A stretch of 64,000 nucleotides of DNA, from the NCBI GenBank assembly GCA_009711705.1, contig VENG01000027.1:30929-94928 (forward strand). Reading direction: 5' to 3'. A program made the translations under genes and the position numbers. Below the pieces are notes generated by a model. The model saw only the letters and a list, made by a program, of their open reading frames with translations, ran no database searches and was not told the DNA's origin. The stretch comes from Bacillota bacterium (GTDB taxonomy: Bacteria > Bacillota > Desulfotomaculia > Desulfotomaculales > VENG01). How positions within the stretch are numbered: the stretch's first letter is position 1; every line of letters begins with the position of its first letter. This document shows positions 44,099 through 52,582 of this stretch, in pieces.

Positions 44099-45088
44099 TT
44101 ACTCCACCACTTCGTCCGCCCGGTCAAGTACGGATTGTGGAATCTCGAGGCCAATTTTTTCAGCCGCAGTTTTGTTAACCATGGTGGTACGTTTACGAAT
44201 TTCTTCCGGTACTATCGCGCCGGCTTTTTCGCCGTTAAGAACCCTGGCCACCATTTCCGCTCCCTGTCTACCGCAGTCGTACTCATCGTTGCCTATGGTG
44301 CCTATAGCTCCCCGCTTGACTGATTCTGTATCTCCGGCGAAGAAAGGAATATTATTATCTTGCATTACTTTCAACAATGCCTCCAGGGCTGAAATTACTG
44401 TATTGTCCTGGGGAACAAAGACTGCGTCAACCTTTCCTACCAGTGACTGTGCAGCAATCTGCACATCGTTGGTACTGGCGACCGGAGCCTCTACAACTTC
44501 CCAGTCTTTTCCGGATACATATTTCTCAATCCTGTTTTTGTTGCTTACCGAATTAGCCTCTCCTGCATTATAAACAATACCCAGCCGGGACATGTCCGGA
44601 ACAGTTTCTTCTATTAAATCCATTTGCTGTTCCACCGGATCAGCACTGTACACACCGGTAACATCCGTACCCGTAGGCTGGTCAAGTGACTGAATAAGAC
44701 CGGCTCCCACAGCGTCGGAAACGGCAATAAATACTACCGGAATACCAGTCCCTTTGGTACCCTGCACTGCTGCCTGGGCAACCGGTGTAGTTATAGCCAG
44801 GATTATATCCACTTTATCAGCCACAAACTTATCAGTAATAGTCTTGGCCAGGTTGGGGTCACCTTGAGCATTTTGTATGTCTATCTCAACGTTTTCCCCA
44901 TCAACAAAACCTTCTTCTTTTATTTGGTCCAAGAAACCCTGCTGGTCCAACTCCAGCGCCGGGTGGGACATAAACTGGGCTACTCCTATCTTCAATACAT
45001 TATCACCGGCACTGTCTTGATTACCACCGCATCCTGTTACCGCTAAAGCCAATACCACCAGTGCTACAACAGCTACAACTTTTCTCAT
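44099..45088 (-). CDS. ABC transporter substrate-binding lipoprotein (DUF534/TrpX-like)
   Basis: 329 residues. Lipobox LAVTGCGG gives a Cys20-type lipoprotein. PF04392 features: LKIGVAQFMSHPALE, ITTPVAQAAVQG, IPVVFIAVSDAVGAGLI, GTDVTGVYSADPVEQQM. This family binds aromatic amino acids (TrpX). It is first gene of the operon and its leader (45089-45266) carries an attenuator with TRAP-like binding repeats. ATG with AGGAGG upstream. Confidence 0.88.
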   Translation of the reverse strand: MRKVVAVVALVVLALAVTGCGGNQDSAGDNVLKIGVAQFMSHPALELDQQGFLDQIKEEGFVDGENVEIDIQNAQGDPNLAKTITDKFVADKVDIILAITTPVAQAAVQGTKGTGIPVVFIAVSDAVGAGLIQSLDQPTGTDVTGVYSADPVEQQMDLIEETVPDMSRLGIVYNAGEANSVSNKNRIEKYVSGKDWEVVEAPVASTNDVQIAAQSLVGKVDAVFVPQDNTVISALEALLKVMQDNNIPFFAGDTESVKRGAIGTIGNDEYDCGRQGAEMVARVLNGEKAGAIVPEEIRKRTTMVNKTAAEKIGLEIPQSVLDRADEVVE

Positions 45089-45148
45089 CTCATTTACCTC
45101 CTGATTAATCTAGCCGGTCAACTAATTACTCCGCTGTACCCAAGGAGA

Positions 45149-45266
45149 ATAAAAAACCGGCACTCAAGTGAGTACCGGTTATTGGCAAGACTCCGGCTCA
45201 TCTCAGCTCTTCTCCTCTTAACTATACTCTTCTCAACTCTAAACTACTAACTACGCTCAAAAACTT
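45149..45266 (-). promoter_or_regulatory. Transcription attenuator with TRAP-like (G/U)AG array
   Basis: Minus-strand leader. From 45258 to 45191 there are 12 non-overlapping GAG/TAG triplets (plus one AAG), most separated by exactly 2 bases: 256-258, 251-253, 244-246, 239-241, 232-234, 227-229, 222-224, 212-214, 207-209, 202-204, 197-199, 191-193 (all +45000). This is the layout bound by the 11-mer TRAP. A terminator follows: stem 45155-45180 (AACCGGTACTCA / TGAGTGCCGGTT), then T6. An antiterminator can form between TGAGCCGG (45193-45200) and CCGG-TA-CTCA (45169-45178), overlapping the last triplets. TRAP plus tryptophan would thus close the transporter genes. mtrB is not in the window. Confidence 0.65.
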
Positions 45267-45272
45267 ACGTTA

Positions 45273-45301
45273 ATCTTACAATCTTATCAAGAACCTGTCA
45301 A
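45273..45301 (-). promoter_or_regulatory. Sigma-70/A promoter of the transporter operon
   Basis: TTGACA (45296-45301), 17-base spacer, TAAGAT (45273-45278). Expected start near 45266, about 8 bases before the first GAG. Consensus-like. Confidence 0.8.
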
Positions 45302-45314
45302 TGGTGAACAATTA

Positions 45315-46025
45315 TTACTTCATTTCATCCATGATCTCCATAGTTAAATCCTCTTCAAAATCGTTTAATAACCAGTGGAAAGAAAATTGGAGCAGTGCCT
45401 CATCATCTTCCCGAATCTTATCTAATTGCTCCGGGTTAACCCAAAAATAACTTAGGAAACCGGTATCAAAGATAAATTTTCTAAATTTATCTAAATCGTA
45501 ACAGGCCATAAAAACAACATCTTTTATGTGCTTATCCAAATTCTTCATGCCGGTAAAGTGAAAGTGAAGAGGAATTCTATTAAATGACTTTTCCTTTTGC
45601 TCGTATATCTCCAGCCCCTGATTCTGCGTCCATTCTTCCACGGTCCACTCCTTGTCCTCATTGAGACCATGACAAAATGTGCTGTCAAAAATAAAGCCGT
45701 AGCCGCTTTCTGTAACATCCACCGGGGCAATTCGGCAGGCCCAGCTTCGTACGTCATAAACCTGGCATCCGCCCGGGGTGAGAAAGGGGCATTTAAGATT
45801 ATCATCTTCATTCATTTTTATCAGCACAGCGGGGAAACCACCATTATCCTGCTGGGTGGTATAGTTTTCAAGAAAGTCACCCGACTTAATACCCAGCTTG
45901 TTTTTCATCCTTAAAACATCATAAGGGGTAAGATAGATGTTGATATCACGGCAACAGTTATTAAAACAATCCAAGCCATGGTGGCAGGAAAATCTAAATT
46001 TCTTATCACGCGGGTAAACTGTCAT
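45315..46025 (-). CDS. YkgJ-type cysteine-cluster (Fe-S/Zn) protein
   Basis: About 236 residues. N-terminal FSCHHGLDCFNNCCRDINIYLTPYD gives C-x5-C-x3-CC, then CPFLTPGGCQVYDVRSWACR gives C-x7-C-x9-C (YkgJ/FliB-like CxxxC pattern). Some members are metal-dependent N-methylases or flagellin N-methylases; here function is unknown. ATG at 46025 is picked because the ten residues before it are unlike the family, but TTG 46055 is possible and no strong ribosome site decides it. Upstream of the promoter of the trp-like operon; on the same strand, not coupled. Confidence 0.7.
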   Translation of the reverse strand: MTVYPRDKKFRFSCHHGLDCFNNCCRDINIYLTPYDVLRMKNKLGIKSGDFLENYTTQQDNGGFPAVLIKMNEDDNLKCPFLTPGGCQVYDVRSWACRIAPVDVTESGYGFIFDSTFCHGLNEDKEWTVEEWTQNQGLEIYEQKEKSFNRIPLHFHFTGMKNLDKHIKDVVFMACYDLDKFRKFIFDTGFLSYFWVNPEQLDKIREDDEALLQFSFHWLLNDFEEDLTMEIMDEMK

Positions 46026-46233
46026 ATTGTTGCTTTGCTTTTCCAATAGTAACAAACCCTTTCTAACGATATATTTCTATTTCTTATATAGTCAATTATA
46101 AAGATATATTATTTAACAGTAAAGCGCAAAAATAATACTAATGCGGATATAAAGTTTTTAACTAGGGGAAGGCTTCTAATAATTCATTAGCGAAAAGGTT
46201 ATTTAGAAAAATTTTTAGGAAAGGATGTCTGAC

Positions 46234-46497
46234 ATGTCGGAAGAAGCAGCCAACCAAGAAGGACAAGGATTTGAACTTCAACTCTCTGAAGACACAAACA
46301 AAATATTGGAAGAATATGCTGCCAAAACAGGGCAGTCCGAGGACCAGGTAATTGAGTTTATTATAACCGAGTTCTTACAATACCAACTGCCGGTGGTACA
46401 GAAAAAGAGTGAGGAAACCGGCGTACCCATTAATGAACTTTTAAACAAACAATTTGCCAAGCTACTGGAAATGATCTCGACCAAAGAGCTTAAGTAA
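46234..46497 (+). CDS. Small acidic helical protein, 87 residues
   Basis: ATG at 46234 has AGGAAAGG 8 bases upstream; ATG at 46225 overlaps that site. Sequence is largely alpha-helical (LSEDTNKILEEYAAKTGQ, QVIEFIITEFLQYQL, FAKLLEMISTKELK), resembling a ribbon-helix-helix-like or small coiled-coil regulator. No family recognised. Terminated by a perfect palindrome 14 bp after the stop. Confidence 0.65.
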   Translation: MSEEAANQEGQGFELQLSEDTNKILEEYAAKTGQSEDQVIEFIITEFLQYQLPVVQKKSEETGVPINELLNKQFAKLLEMISTKELK

Positions 46498-46511
46498 ATC
46501 CTGCCAACAAA

Positions 46512-46543
46512 AAAAGTTGTTACCGTATACGGTAACAACTTTT
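46512..46543. terminator. 32-bp perfect palindrome, bidirectional terminator
   Basis: AAAAGTTGTTACCGTA and its exact complement meet at the centre; A- and T-runs at both ends. Serves the small + gene and the chemoreceptor gene (stop 46564). Confidence 0.85.
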
Positions 46544-46563
46544 CTCTTGCTCTAAATTCAAGG

Positions 46564-48429
46564 TTAGGCATCATTACTTATGTCCTCACTAACTTCCTTT
46601 AACTTAAACCAAGTTAATTGCTGCCTTAGATCCCCGGCCAGACTATCCAGGGTTTCACTGACAGCCCCTATTTCCTGAGTAGCCGAAGTTTGCTCTTGAA
46701 CCACCGCAGCTACCTGCTGGCTGGAGCTGTTTATCTGCTTTACCCCTTCCAGAGATGCTTTAACCCGCTCTGACATATCATTTAAAGCTTCTGCAATATG
46801 TGCAAAACTTCGCTCAGTTTCATTAACCGTTTGTGTTGCGGACTCCATTTCACCCGCGCTGCTTTGGACCGCCGTAACCACGGACTGTACTTGCATGCGC
46901 ACTTCTTCTACCATGGAGGAAACCTCACCGGCAGCCTCGGTAGTCTGAGCGGCCAGCTTACGGACTTCCTCAGCTACTACTGCAAATCCCTTGCCCTGTT
47001 CGCCGGCACGGGCAGCCTCAATGGCCGCGTTCAGTGCCAGAAGATTAGTTTGGTCGGCAATACTATTAATCAGTTCAACGATACGCCCTATTGCCTCTGA
47101 TTTATGATCAAGATCACTGGCAGTATCCCCGAGGCCGATAATGCTTGTATTTACTGAATTAATACCGCCTGCTGCTTCCTGGCTGGTGCGACTGCCCTCG
47201 GCAGCTGTTTCGGTAACAATTTCAGCCTCCTTGGCCACTGCTGACATATTATCATCCATATGACTGGAGGTTGAAGCCAATTCATTGGCTGCTACAGCAG
47301 CCTCCTGCATAGAACTGTTGGTTTGCTCTATAAAGGAGTGCATAGTACTTTCGGTTTCACTGAGTTTCCTCATTCCATCTTTGGTACGGAATGCAAAATT
47401 TGTCACACCCTGCATCATTTGTTTAAAGCTGTTAGCAAGTCTTTCCATTTCGTCACGGGAATCAATGGTGAAATCAACCGTCAAGTCCCCTTTTCCTACC
47501 CTGGCCATTCCAGCTTCCAGTATGGTAAGAGGAGCCAGCAGCTTAGAAACAATTAGGAAAGTAAGGGCCGTAAGGATGGATATACAGATCAAGAAAATGA
47601 TTATAACCAACCGCAAGGTAGCCTGCAGCTTTTCCAAAACCTCACCGCGATCCTGAACATTTTTAATGTATCCTATTGTTTTGCCCTGGTAGTCTTGAAA
47701 TGGAGTTATTACTACCGCCTTTTTATCATTCTCAGCTAAAAATACATCCGGCTGGCTGGTTTTCATAACTTCTTCGATTATACTTTCAGGAACCGCAGCT
47801 AAATCTTCCTCAACGGTTTTTGCCAGCAAGCCGCTACTATCTTCAGAATCCCATGCCACTCCACTGGTATTATTACAGTAAAGAAAGAATTCTCCGCCGA
47901 CACTTTCTTTCCAGTTTTCAAGCAAAGATTGTCCAAAACCCATCCCATACTCCACGCTACCCACATGACTACCCTGATAAAAGACAGGTGTGACAACTCT
48001 AAAACCTATGCCGCCCCTGCCTTCCTCAAGCCCGGATACAGTTTCTTTAGTTTCATTAGCCTTAATAACTGTGGCTCTAAAAGAAGATAAATCGTCTCCG
48101 TACTTGCCCGGCTTATGTAACCGCAAAAAGGAAGTCGCAGGCGATAAATGAAACTGAAACTGCTGCATTCCCTGTTTACTTACCTGATCCCAAATAGGGC
48201 TCGTCAATTGGGTTAACTTTTCCCTGTCGCGCTCTGCAAAGGCCTTTTGGATTGCAGGGTTATTGGCCACACCACTTATTCCGAGCTGGGTCCTTTTGAA
48301 AATGCTCTCCAAATCATTTTGGACCTTGGTTTGAATTAGCTGGTGCCGATTTTTCTCCTGCTCCAAAACGGTTTCCTTCATTTGGAGGAAACCACTTGAA
48401 ATTATCACAGCAAATCCCAGACCAACCAA
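46564..48429 (-). CDS. Methyl-accepting chemotaxis protein with dCache-like sensor, start uncertain
   Basis: 621 residues as read from TTG 48429. Sensor ~20-260: [40 protein letters not shown] (dCache_3-like). TM2 near 278-298 ([21 protein letters not shown]), HAMP, then the signalling hairpin [27 protein letters not shown]-terminus lacks a CheR-binding pentapeptide. No ATG/GTG opens this frame: upstream, codons run on to an in-frame TAA at 48508-48510 with residues [12 protein letters not shown], a natural TM1. Start 48429 cuts TM1 in half. A one-base change in the G6 run (48480-48485) would join an ATG at 48503. See findings. Confidence 0.85.
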   Translation of the reverse strand: MVGLGFAVIISSGFLQMKETVLEQEKNRHQLIQTKVQNDLESIFKRTQLGISGVANNPAIQKAFAERDREKLTQLTSPIWDQVSKQGMQQFQFHLSPATSFLRLHKPGKYGDDLSSFRATVIKANETKETVSGLEEGRGGIGFRVVTPVFYQGSHVGSVEYGMGFGQSLLENWKESVGGEFFLYCNNTSGVAWDSEDSSGLLAKTVEEDLAAVPESIIEEVMKTSQPDVFLAENDKKAVVITPFQDYQGKTIGYIKNVQDRGEVLEKLQATLRLVIIIFLICISILTALTFLIVSKLLAPLTILEAGMARVGKGDLTVDFTIDSRDEMERLANSFKQMMQGVTNFAFRTKDGMRKLSETESTMHSFIEQTNSSMQEAAVAANELASTSSHMDDNMSAVAKEAEIVTETAAEGSRTSQEAAGGINSVNTSIIGLGDTASDLDHKSEAIGRIVELINSIADQTNLLALNAAIEAARAGEQGKGFAVVAEEVRKLAAQTTEAAGEVSSMVEEVRMQVQSVVTAVQSSAGEMESATQTVNETERSFAHIAEALNDMSERVKASLEGVKQINSSSQQVAAVVQEQTSATQEIGAVSETLDSLAGDLRQQLTWFKLKEVSEDISNDA

Positions 48430-48605
48430 GACAATTAACGGTAACCAAATCTTTATTTTTAAGCTCTTAAAGGTGACTGCCCCCCTTCTAAAGTTGTTTT
48501 CATAAAGTTAACAATTTCCAGTGGGGAAGTCTGTCAACTACATGACAAATGTGACAATTTTGAATCTTTTTCGACACTTTACAGGCAAGAAAAGGCAAAC
48601 ACATT

Positions 48606-48830
48606 AGACAGGATTACAGAATTTGCAGGATAAGGGATTTAAAGATAGCGTTTAAAATAGCCAATTGGTTATAAGGTTAAGCTTAAAAGAGTTAACTAAG
48701 AGCTAATGTGAATTATTTAAAATATAATAAAACCGCCAAGACGAATTAATGCTAATAAATATTGTATGCAAAGAAATAATGAAGGAAAACAAGCAAAACT
48801 AAAAATCCTGTTAATCCTGTTAATCCTGTC
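48606..48830. mobile_element. MITE-like element 1 (225 bp)
   Basis: Left end AGACAGGATTACAGAATTTG (with further GCAGGAT), right end ATCCTGTTAATCCTGTC; inverted repeat units 'ACAGGATTA' point inward from both sides. Inside AT-rich with no ORF. The word ACAGGAT recurs three times on the right side. Confidence 0.5.
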
Positions 48831-48948
48831 AAAGAAAATTGTTGGCCCCAAAGAAATGCCCCAAAGAAGGCTTTTCCCCGCTCATCATAACTCTTTCTCA
48901 TATATGCCTTGCACTAAATATTAAGAAACAAAAAAGCGAAGAACATTT

Positions 48949-49110
48949 AGACAGGATTACAGGATTGCAGGATAAAGATTAAAACAATTATTTAAAAAAT
49001 AAAAGAAATTATATCAACAAATACCTTGAATTAGAAAGTATCCTATACAAAGAAGCAACAAAGGAACCCAAGCAAAACAAAAAATCCCATATATCCCGTT
49101 AATCCCGTCT
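48949..49110. mobile_element. MITE-like element 2 (162 bp)
   Basis: Left end AGACAGGATTACAGGATTGC, right end ATCCCGTTAATCCCGTCT. Same layout and sides as element 1, with inner CAAAACAAAAA and AAGCAACAAAGGA stretches in common positions. Two such elements 120 bp apart suggest a local duplication or two insertions. Confidence 0.5.
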
Positions 49111-49206
49111 AAAAACGACCCTAAAGAACTACCCAAAATGTTTGCCATCAAAAAACGCCCCAAAAAATCATGCAAAAATCCCGTTTCATCCGTTAAAGCT
49201 GCAGGC

Positions 49207-51294
49207 TTATCCTACAGCTTCTAATTTTTCATCCGCATCACCATCTTCTTTTTTCTCACCTTCAGAAGATTTTATGGCCCTGACCACAATCTCGGCCACA
49301 TCCAGCGCAGCCACATTTTCGTTTACTTCCCTAGCTTTCAAACCATCTTCAATCATGGTCAGACAGAAGGGACAGTTGGCCCCAACGGCTTGGGGGTTAG
49401 TTTCCAGCGCTTGGTCTACACGCATCTGGTTTATCTGCTCGCCCAGGTGCTCTTCCATCCACATACGGCCTCCGCCGGCACCGCAGCAGAAACTGCGTTC
49501 CTTACTGCGTTCCATCTCCAATATCTTAACTCCCGGTATAGATTGTAAAATTTTTCTTGGTGCACTATACTCTCCATTATACCGTCCCAAGTAACAGGAA
49601 TCATGGTAGGCAATATCCATTGCCGGCATGTCGCCCCGCAGGTTGATTTTACCCTCATCAATTAATTGGGCAATAAACTGTGTGTGGTGAATAACATCGT
49701 ATTTGCCGCCGAACTCCGGGTATTCATTAGTCAGGGTATTTAAACAGTGCGGGCAGGTAGTTACTATCCTGGTGACACCGTACTCATTCATAGTTTCGAT
49801 GTTTTCCTCGGCAACCATCTGGAAAAGGTACTCATTCCCAATACGGCGGGCAAAATCCCCGCAGCATTTTTCCTCCGTACCCAATATACCAAAATTAACC
49901 CCTGCTTCCTGCATTATCTTAACAAAGGACGTAGCAACCTTTTGGCTCCGGTCATCAAAGGCGCCGGCACACCCGGGCCAGTAGAGTATGTCCGCATTAC
50001 TATCATCTTCCATTAGTTTTATTTCCAGGTCCTCGGTCCAATCGGCCCTGTCGCTCCAGCCAATGCCCCAGGGGTTAAAATTATTTTCCACATTTCTACA
50101 GGCTGTTTGAGCTTCCTGTGGGAAATTACTTTCCTCCAACACTAAACTGCGCCGGACGTCAATAAACTTGTTAATATGCTCATTCAGCACAGGGCACTGC
50201 TCCTGACAGGAGTAACATGTGGTACAGGACCAGATTTCATCCTCGGTAAGCACATCACCGATCAACTCTTTATTTAGCACTTTTGTGGCGGCTTCATCTG
50301 AAACTGCCTCAGCTTTTTCCAATGCCTCTTCCGTAGAATTAGTGCCTAAACGAGTTAAAACCTCTCCTTTTTCCAGTACATGATCCTTAATCTTATGTAT
50401 CATATCCTTAGGAGAGATGGGCTTGCCGCTCAAATAAGCCGGACAATTATCCTGACACCTGCCACATTCAGCGCAGGCATAAGCATCCAAAAGCTGCTTC
50501 CATGTGTACAGCTCCACCCGGCTTGCACCGAAATCCTCCATCTCTTCATCTTCCAGGTCCATGGGTTTGATTTGCCCACCCTTAGGCTTTAGGCTGCGGA
50601 AGAAAACATTAAAAGGAGCTGCCATCAAGTGCATATGCTTGGAATGGGGCAGGAATACCAAGAACGCCAACAGCAGTATGACGTGTGCCCACCAGAGAAC
50701 AACGTAAGTAGCAACCAGCGAGGGAGCTGCCGCACCAAACCCACTAATATAACCTGCTACTGCATTATATACGGGCGCCAACTCTGTGTGCGGGGAAGGA
50801 TGAAGTGCTGTCCTGATGCCGCTGGCGGCAAATTCTGTTAGGATAAGTTCGGTAATAAAAAGATAAATGATTCCGGCATCCAAATTAGCCTCAATTCTTG
50901 CAGGCCGAATGACATAACGCCGGTAAGCGGCAACCCCAAGCGCTGCCAAAACCAGGACACTAAAGATATCCTTTATCAGATAGAAATAAGGATTACTTCC
51001 AATGAGCGGGAAGATAAAACCTTCCGAAAGCCCTTCACCTATAAACTGAAGAGTTCCCAAGGATATGATGACAAAACCCCAAAATATAAAGAAGTGAATA
51101 ATTCCAAACCTTTCTTTTAACAACTTTCTTTGGCCGAAAACATAAATCAGTATTCCCTTTATCCTCTCGCCTACCTTATCACTCCGGTTTTCTTCCTGTC
51201 CTATACGAAGGTAACTAACACGTTTATTTACGTTAAACCCAAACCATGCCAGAGCAGCAATAAGCACGGCAAAAAAAGCTAAAACCATGGCCAT
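49207..51294 (-). CDS. HdrD-like Fe-S oxidoreductase with N-terminal cytochrome b-type membrane domain
   Basis: 695 residues. 1-~230: six or so transmembrane helices of NarI/cytb type (IHFFIFWGFVIISLGTLQFIG). ~270-400: two [4Fe-4S] motifs, CAECGRCQDNCPAY and CTTCYSCQEQCPVL. ~420-660: two CCG-type domains, GTEEKCCGDFARR and SFCCGAGGGRMW, with PHCLNTLTNE and NCPFCLTM. Such proteins link ETF or acyl-CoA dehydrogenases to menaquinone in anaerobes (EtfQO-like), or act as Hdr-type disulfide reductases. Neighbour is an enoyl-CoA hydratase, favouring fatty or aromatic acyl-CoA oxidation. ATG with GGAGAG upstream. Confidence 0.85.
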   Translation of the reverse strand: MAMVLAFFAVLIAALAWFGFNVNKRVSYLRIGQEENRSDKVGERIKGILIYVFGQRKLLKERFGIIHFFIFWGFVIISLGTLQFIGEGLSEGFIFPLIGSNPYFYLIKDIFSVLVLAALGVAAYRRYVIRPARIEANLDAGIIYLFITELILTEFAASGIRTALHPSPHTELAPVYNAVAGYISGFGAAAPSLVATYVVLWWAHVILLLAFLVFLPHSKHMHLMAAPFNVFFRSLKPKGGQIKPMDLEDEEMEDFGASRVELYTWKQLLDAYACAECGRCQDNCPAYLSGKPISPKDMIHKIKDHVLEKGEVLTRLGTNSTEEALEKAEAVSDEAATKVLNKELIGDVLTEDEIWSCTTCYSCQEQCPVLNEHINKFIDVRRSLVLEESNFPQEAQTACRNVENNFNPWGIGWSDRADWTEDLEIKLMEDDSNADILYWPGCAGAFDDRSQKVATSFVKIMQEAGVNFGILGTEEKCCGDFARRIGNEYLFQMVAEENIETMNEYGVTRIVTTCPHCLNTLTNEYPEFGGKYDVIHHTQFIAQLIDEGKINLRGDMPAMDIAYHDSCYLGRYNGEYSAPRKILQSIPGVKILEMERSKERSFCCGAGGGRMWMEEHLGEQINQMRVDQALETNPQAVGANCPFCLTMIEDGLKAREVNENVAALDVAEIVVRAIKSSEGEKKEDGDADEKLEAVG

Positions 51295-51485
51295 GTAAAT
51301 CTCTCCTTCCCAATTTGCACCTAATTTTGCATACTATTTACGTAATTAGAGTTAGTTTACCTGTCATTATTCGAGCTTCAATAGCAGATTGACGACAAAG
51401 TTCTATTAATTTTTTTGAATATTTATATTATTTATACTTATGGTGGTTACGCCTTCAAGCACAGCATGGGATGATGTACCCACAA

Positions 51486-51521
51486 GCCATTTATATGGCA
51501 AGGTATACTTTCCTAAAGTAT
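51486..51521. repeat. Half copy of the double-hairpin element (second hairpin)
   Basis: GCCATTTATATGGC-AAGGTATACTT and CTAAAGTATA as in copy 2; the first hairpin is missing. Followed directly by a terminator. Confidence 0.6.
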
Positions 51522-51524
51522 AAA

Positions 51525-51550
51525 AAAAGAACCTTTTTAGGTTCTTTTTA
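51525..51550 (-). terminator. Intrinsic terminator of the enoyl-CoA hydratase gene
   Basis: AAAAAGAACCT and AGGTTCTTTTT around TTTT; ~44 bp after the stop at 51594. Confidence 0.75.
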
Positions 51551-51593
51551 AAAGCTGCTCGCCAAAAAGAGGAATGATTTTATACTATTGACA

Positions 51594-52418
51594 CTACTCA
51601 TTTTTGAAATTGGCATCTCTTTTGGCAAAAAAGGCTTCAAGCGCCTCCCTATGGTCCTTTGAAGAGCTTACCACAGCCATGTGAGAAGATACTGCTTCCA
51701 ACGCAGACTGCATATCACTGTTTAGCCCCTGGTATACCAGTTTCTTTATTAAACTCGCTGCCTGGGGTGACTTTCCGGCAATTTTACCGGCAAGCTCCAT
51801 ACTCTCCCCTTCCAGTTTCTCCGCCGGCACAACCTTGTTCACCAGTCCTATACGCAATGCTTCTTCGGCGTCAATACTCGCACCGGTAAGCAAAAGTTCC
51901 ATCGCTTTTGCCACCCCCACCAGACGCGGTAAAAAGAACGCGCCGCCATCTCCGGGCACCAGTCCCACATTAATGTAAGATTCAGCAAAGACCGCTTTAT
52001 CGGAAGCAATGCGCATATCACACATTAAAGCCATATCAAGTCCCGCACCCATGGCCGGTCCGTTGACGGCTGCTATTACCGGCTTATCCAGGCTGGCCAG
52101 AACTAAGGGTATACGGTGTACAATTTGCTGCAGACTCTTCTTGAAGTCCAGTGGCAATAGGTCCCTGCCCTCTTGGCCATAACCATGCAGAAATCCCCTG
52201 CCGGCCTGCATAGACTTTATATCTCCCCCGGAGCAAAACGCCTTTCCGGCTCCGGTAATCACTATCACCCTTATGGAATCATCTCTGCGGGCATCCAACA
52301 GTGACCTGTGCCACCCGTCCAACATATCCACACTAAACGCATTATAACTTTCCGGACGGTTTAATGTAATTCTGGCAATACTATTCTTTTTCTCATAAAT
52401 GATATCTTTGCATTCCAT
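51594..52418 (-). CDS. Enoyl-CoA hydratase/isomerase family protein
   Basis: 274 residues. Oxyanion-hole segments GAGKAFCSGGDIKSM and GPAMGAGLDMALMCDMRIA, catalytic FAESYINVGLVPGDGGAFF. It hydrates or isomerises enoyl-CoAs in beta-oxidation or aromatic-acid routes; PaaG/B-type and dienoyl-CoA isomerase are alternatives. An insertion LPLDFKKSLQQIVHRI lies between. ATG preceded by GGGGGAGATAGC. Next to the HdrD-like gene on the same strand, but about 300 bp apart. Confidence 0.88.
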   Translation of the reverse strand: MECKDIIYEKKNSIARITLNRPESYNAFSVDMLDGWHRSLLDARRDDSIRVIVITGAGKAFCSGGDIKSMQAGRGFLHGYGQEGRDLLPLDFKKSLQQIVHRIPLVLASLDKPVIAAVNGPAMGAGLDMALMCDMRIASDKAVFAESYINVGLVPGDGGAFFLPRLVGVAKAMELLLTGASIDAEEALRIGLVNKVVPAEKLEGESMELAGKIAGKSPQAASLIKKLVYQGLNSDMQSALEAVSSHMAVVSSSKDHREALEAFFAKRDANFKNE

Positions 52419-52540
52419 GCTATCTCCCCCTCAACTACTGTCTTTCATAAACTAGACCCATGAATCCTGCAAAATAGTAATCATTTAACGTTTCCTATGG
52501 TATAATATGGGCTATTGACCAGTGGATAGGTGTGAACACA

Positions 52541-52582
52541 ATGGAAAAACTATTTTATAGAAAACCTGAGGTGGGAAAATAA
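52541..52582 (+). CDS. Possible 13-residue leader peptide before the methyltransferase gene
   Basis: ATG GAA AAA ... AAA TAA with AGGTGTG upstream gives MEKLFYRKPEVGK, and its TAA abuts the methyltransferase ATG (TAAATG). The GAGGTGGG of the next gene lies inside it. Could be a coupling ORF or chance. Confidence 0.35.
   Translation: MEKLFYRKPEVGK

Larger units (their letters stand above)
48430..49206. other. 777-bp gene-free gap holding two inverted-repeat-bounded elements
   Basis: AT-rich, with no convincing gene of its own; only the few bases next to 48430 belong to the disputed chemoreceptor start. Contains the two elements listed separately and a partial third motif near 49170 (CCCGTTTCATCCGTTA). 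Low coding signal on both strands. Confidence 0.7.

Noticed and set aside
45089..45266. T-box or SAM riboswitch as explanation for the transporter leader
   Set aside because: No GGTGGTACCGCG box and no SAM core; triplet array with terminator fits TRAP better.
48606..49110. Possible CRISPR array because of repeated ACAGGATTA words
   Set aside because: Repeats are inverted and irregularly spaced, with no uniform spacers and no cas genes.
49142..49594. 150-residue plus-strand frame antisense to the HdrD-like gene
   Set aside because: It overlaps the Fe-S coding region entirely and has no ribosome site or domain.
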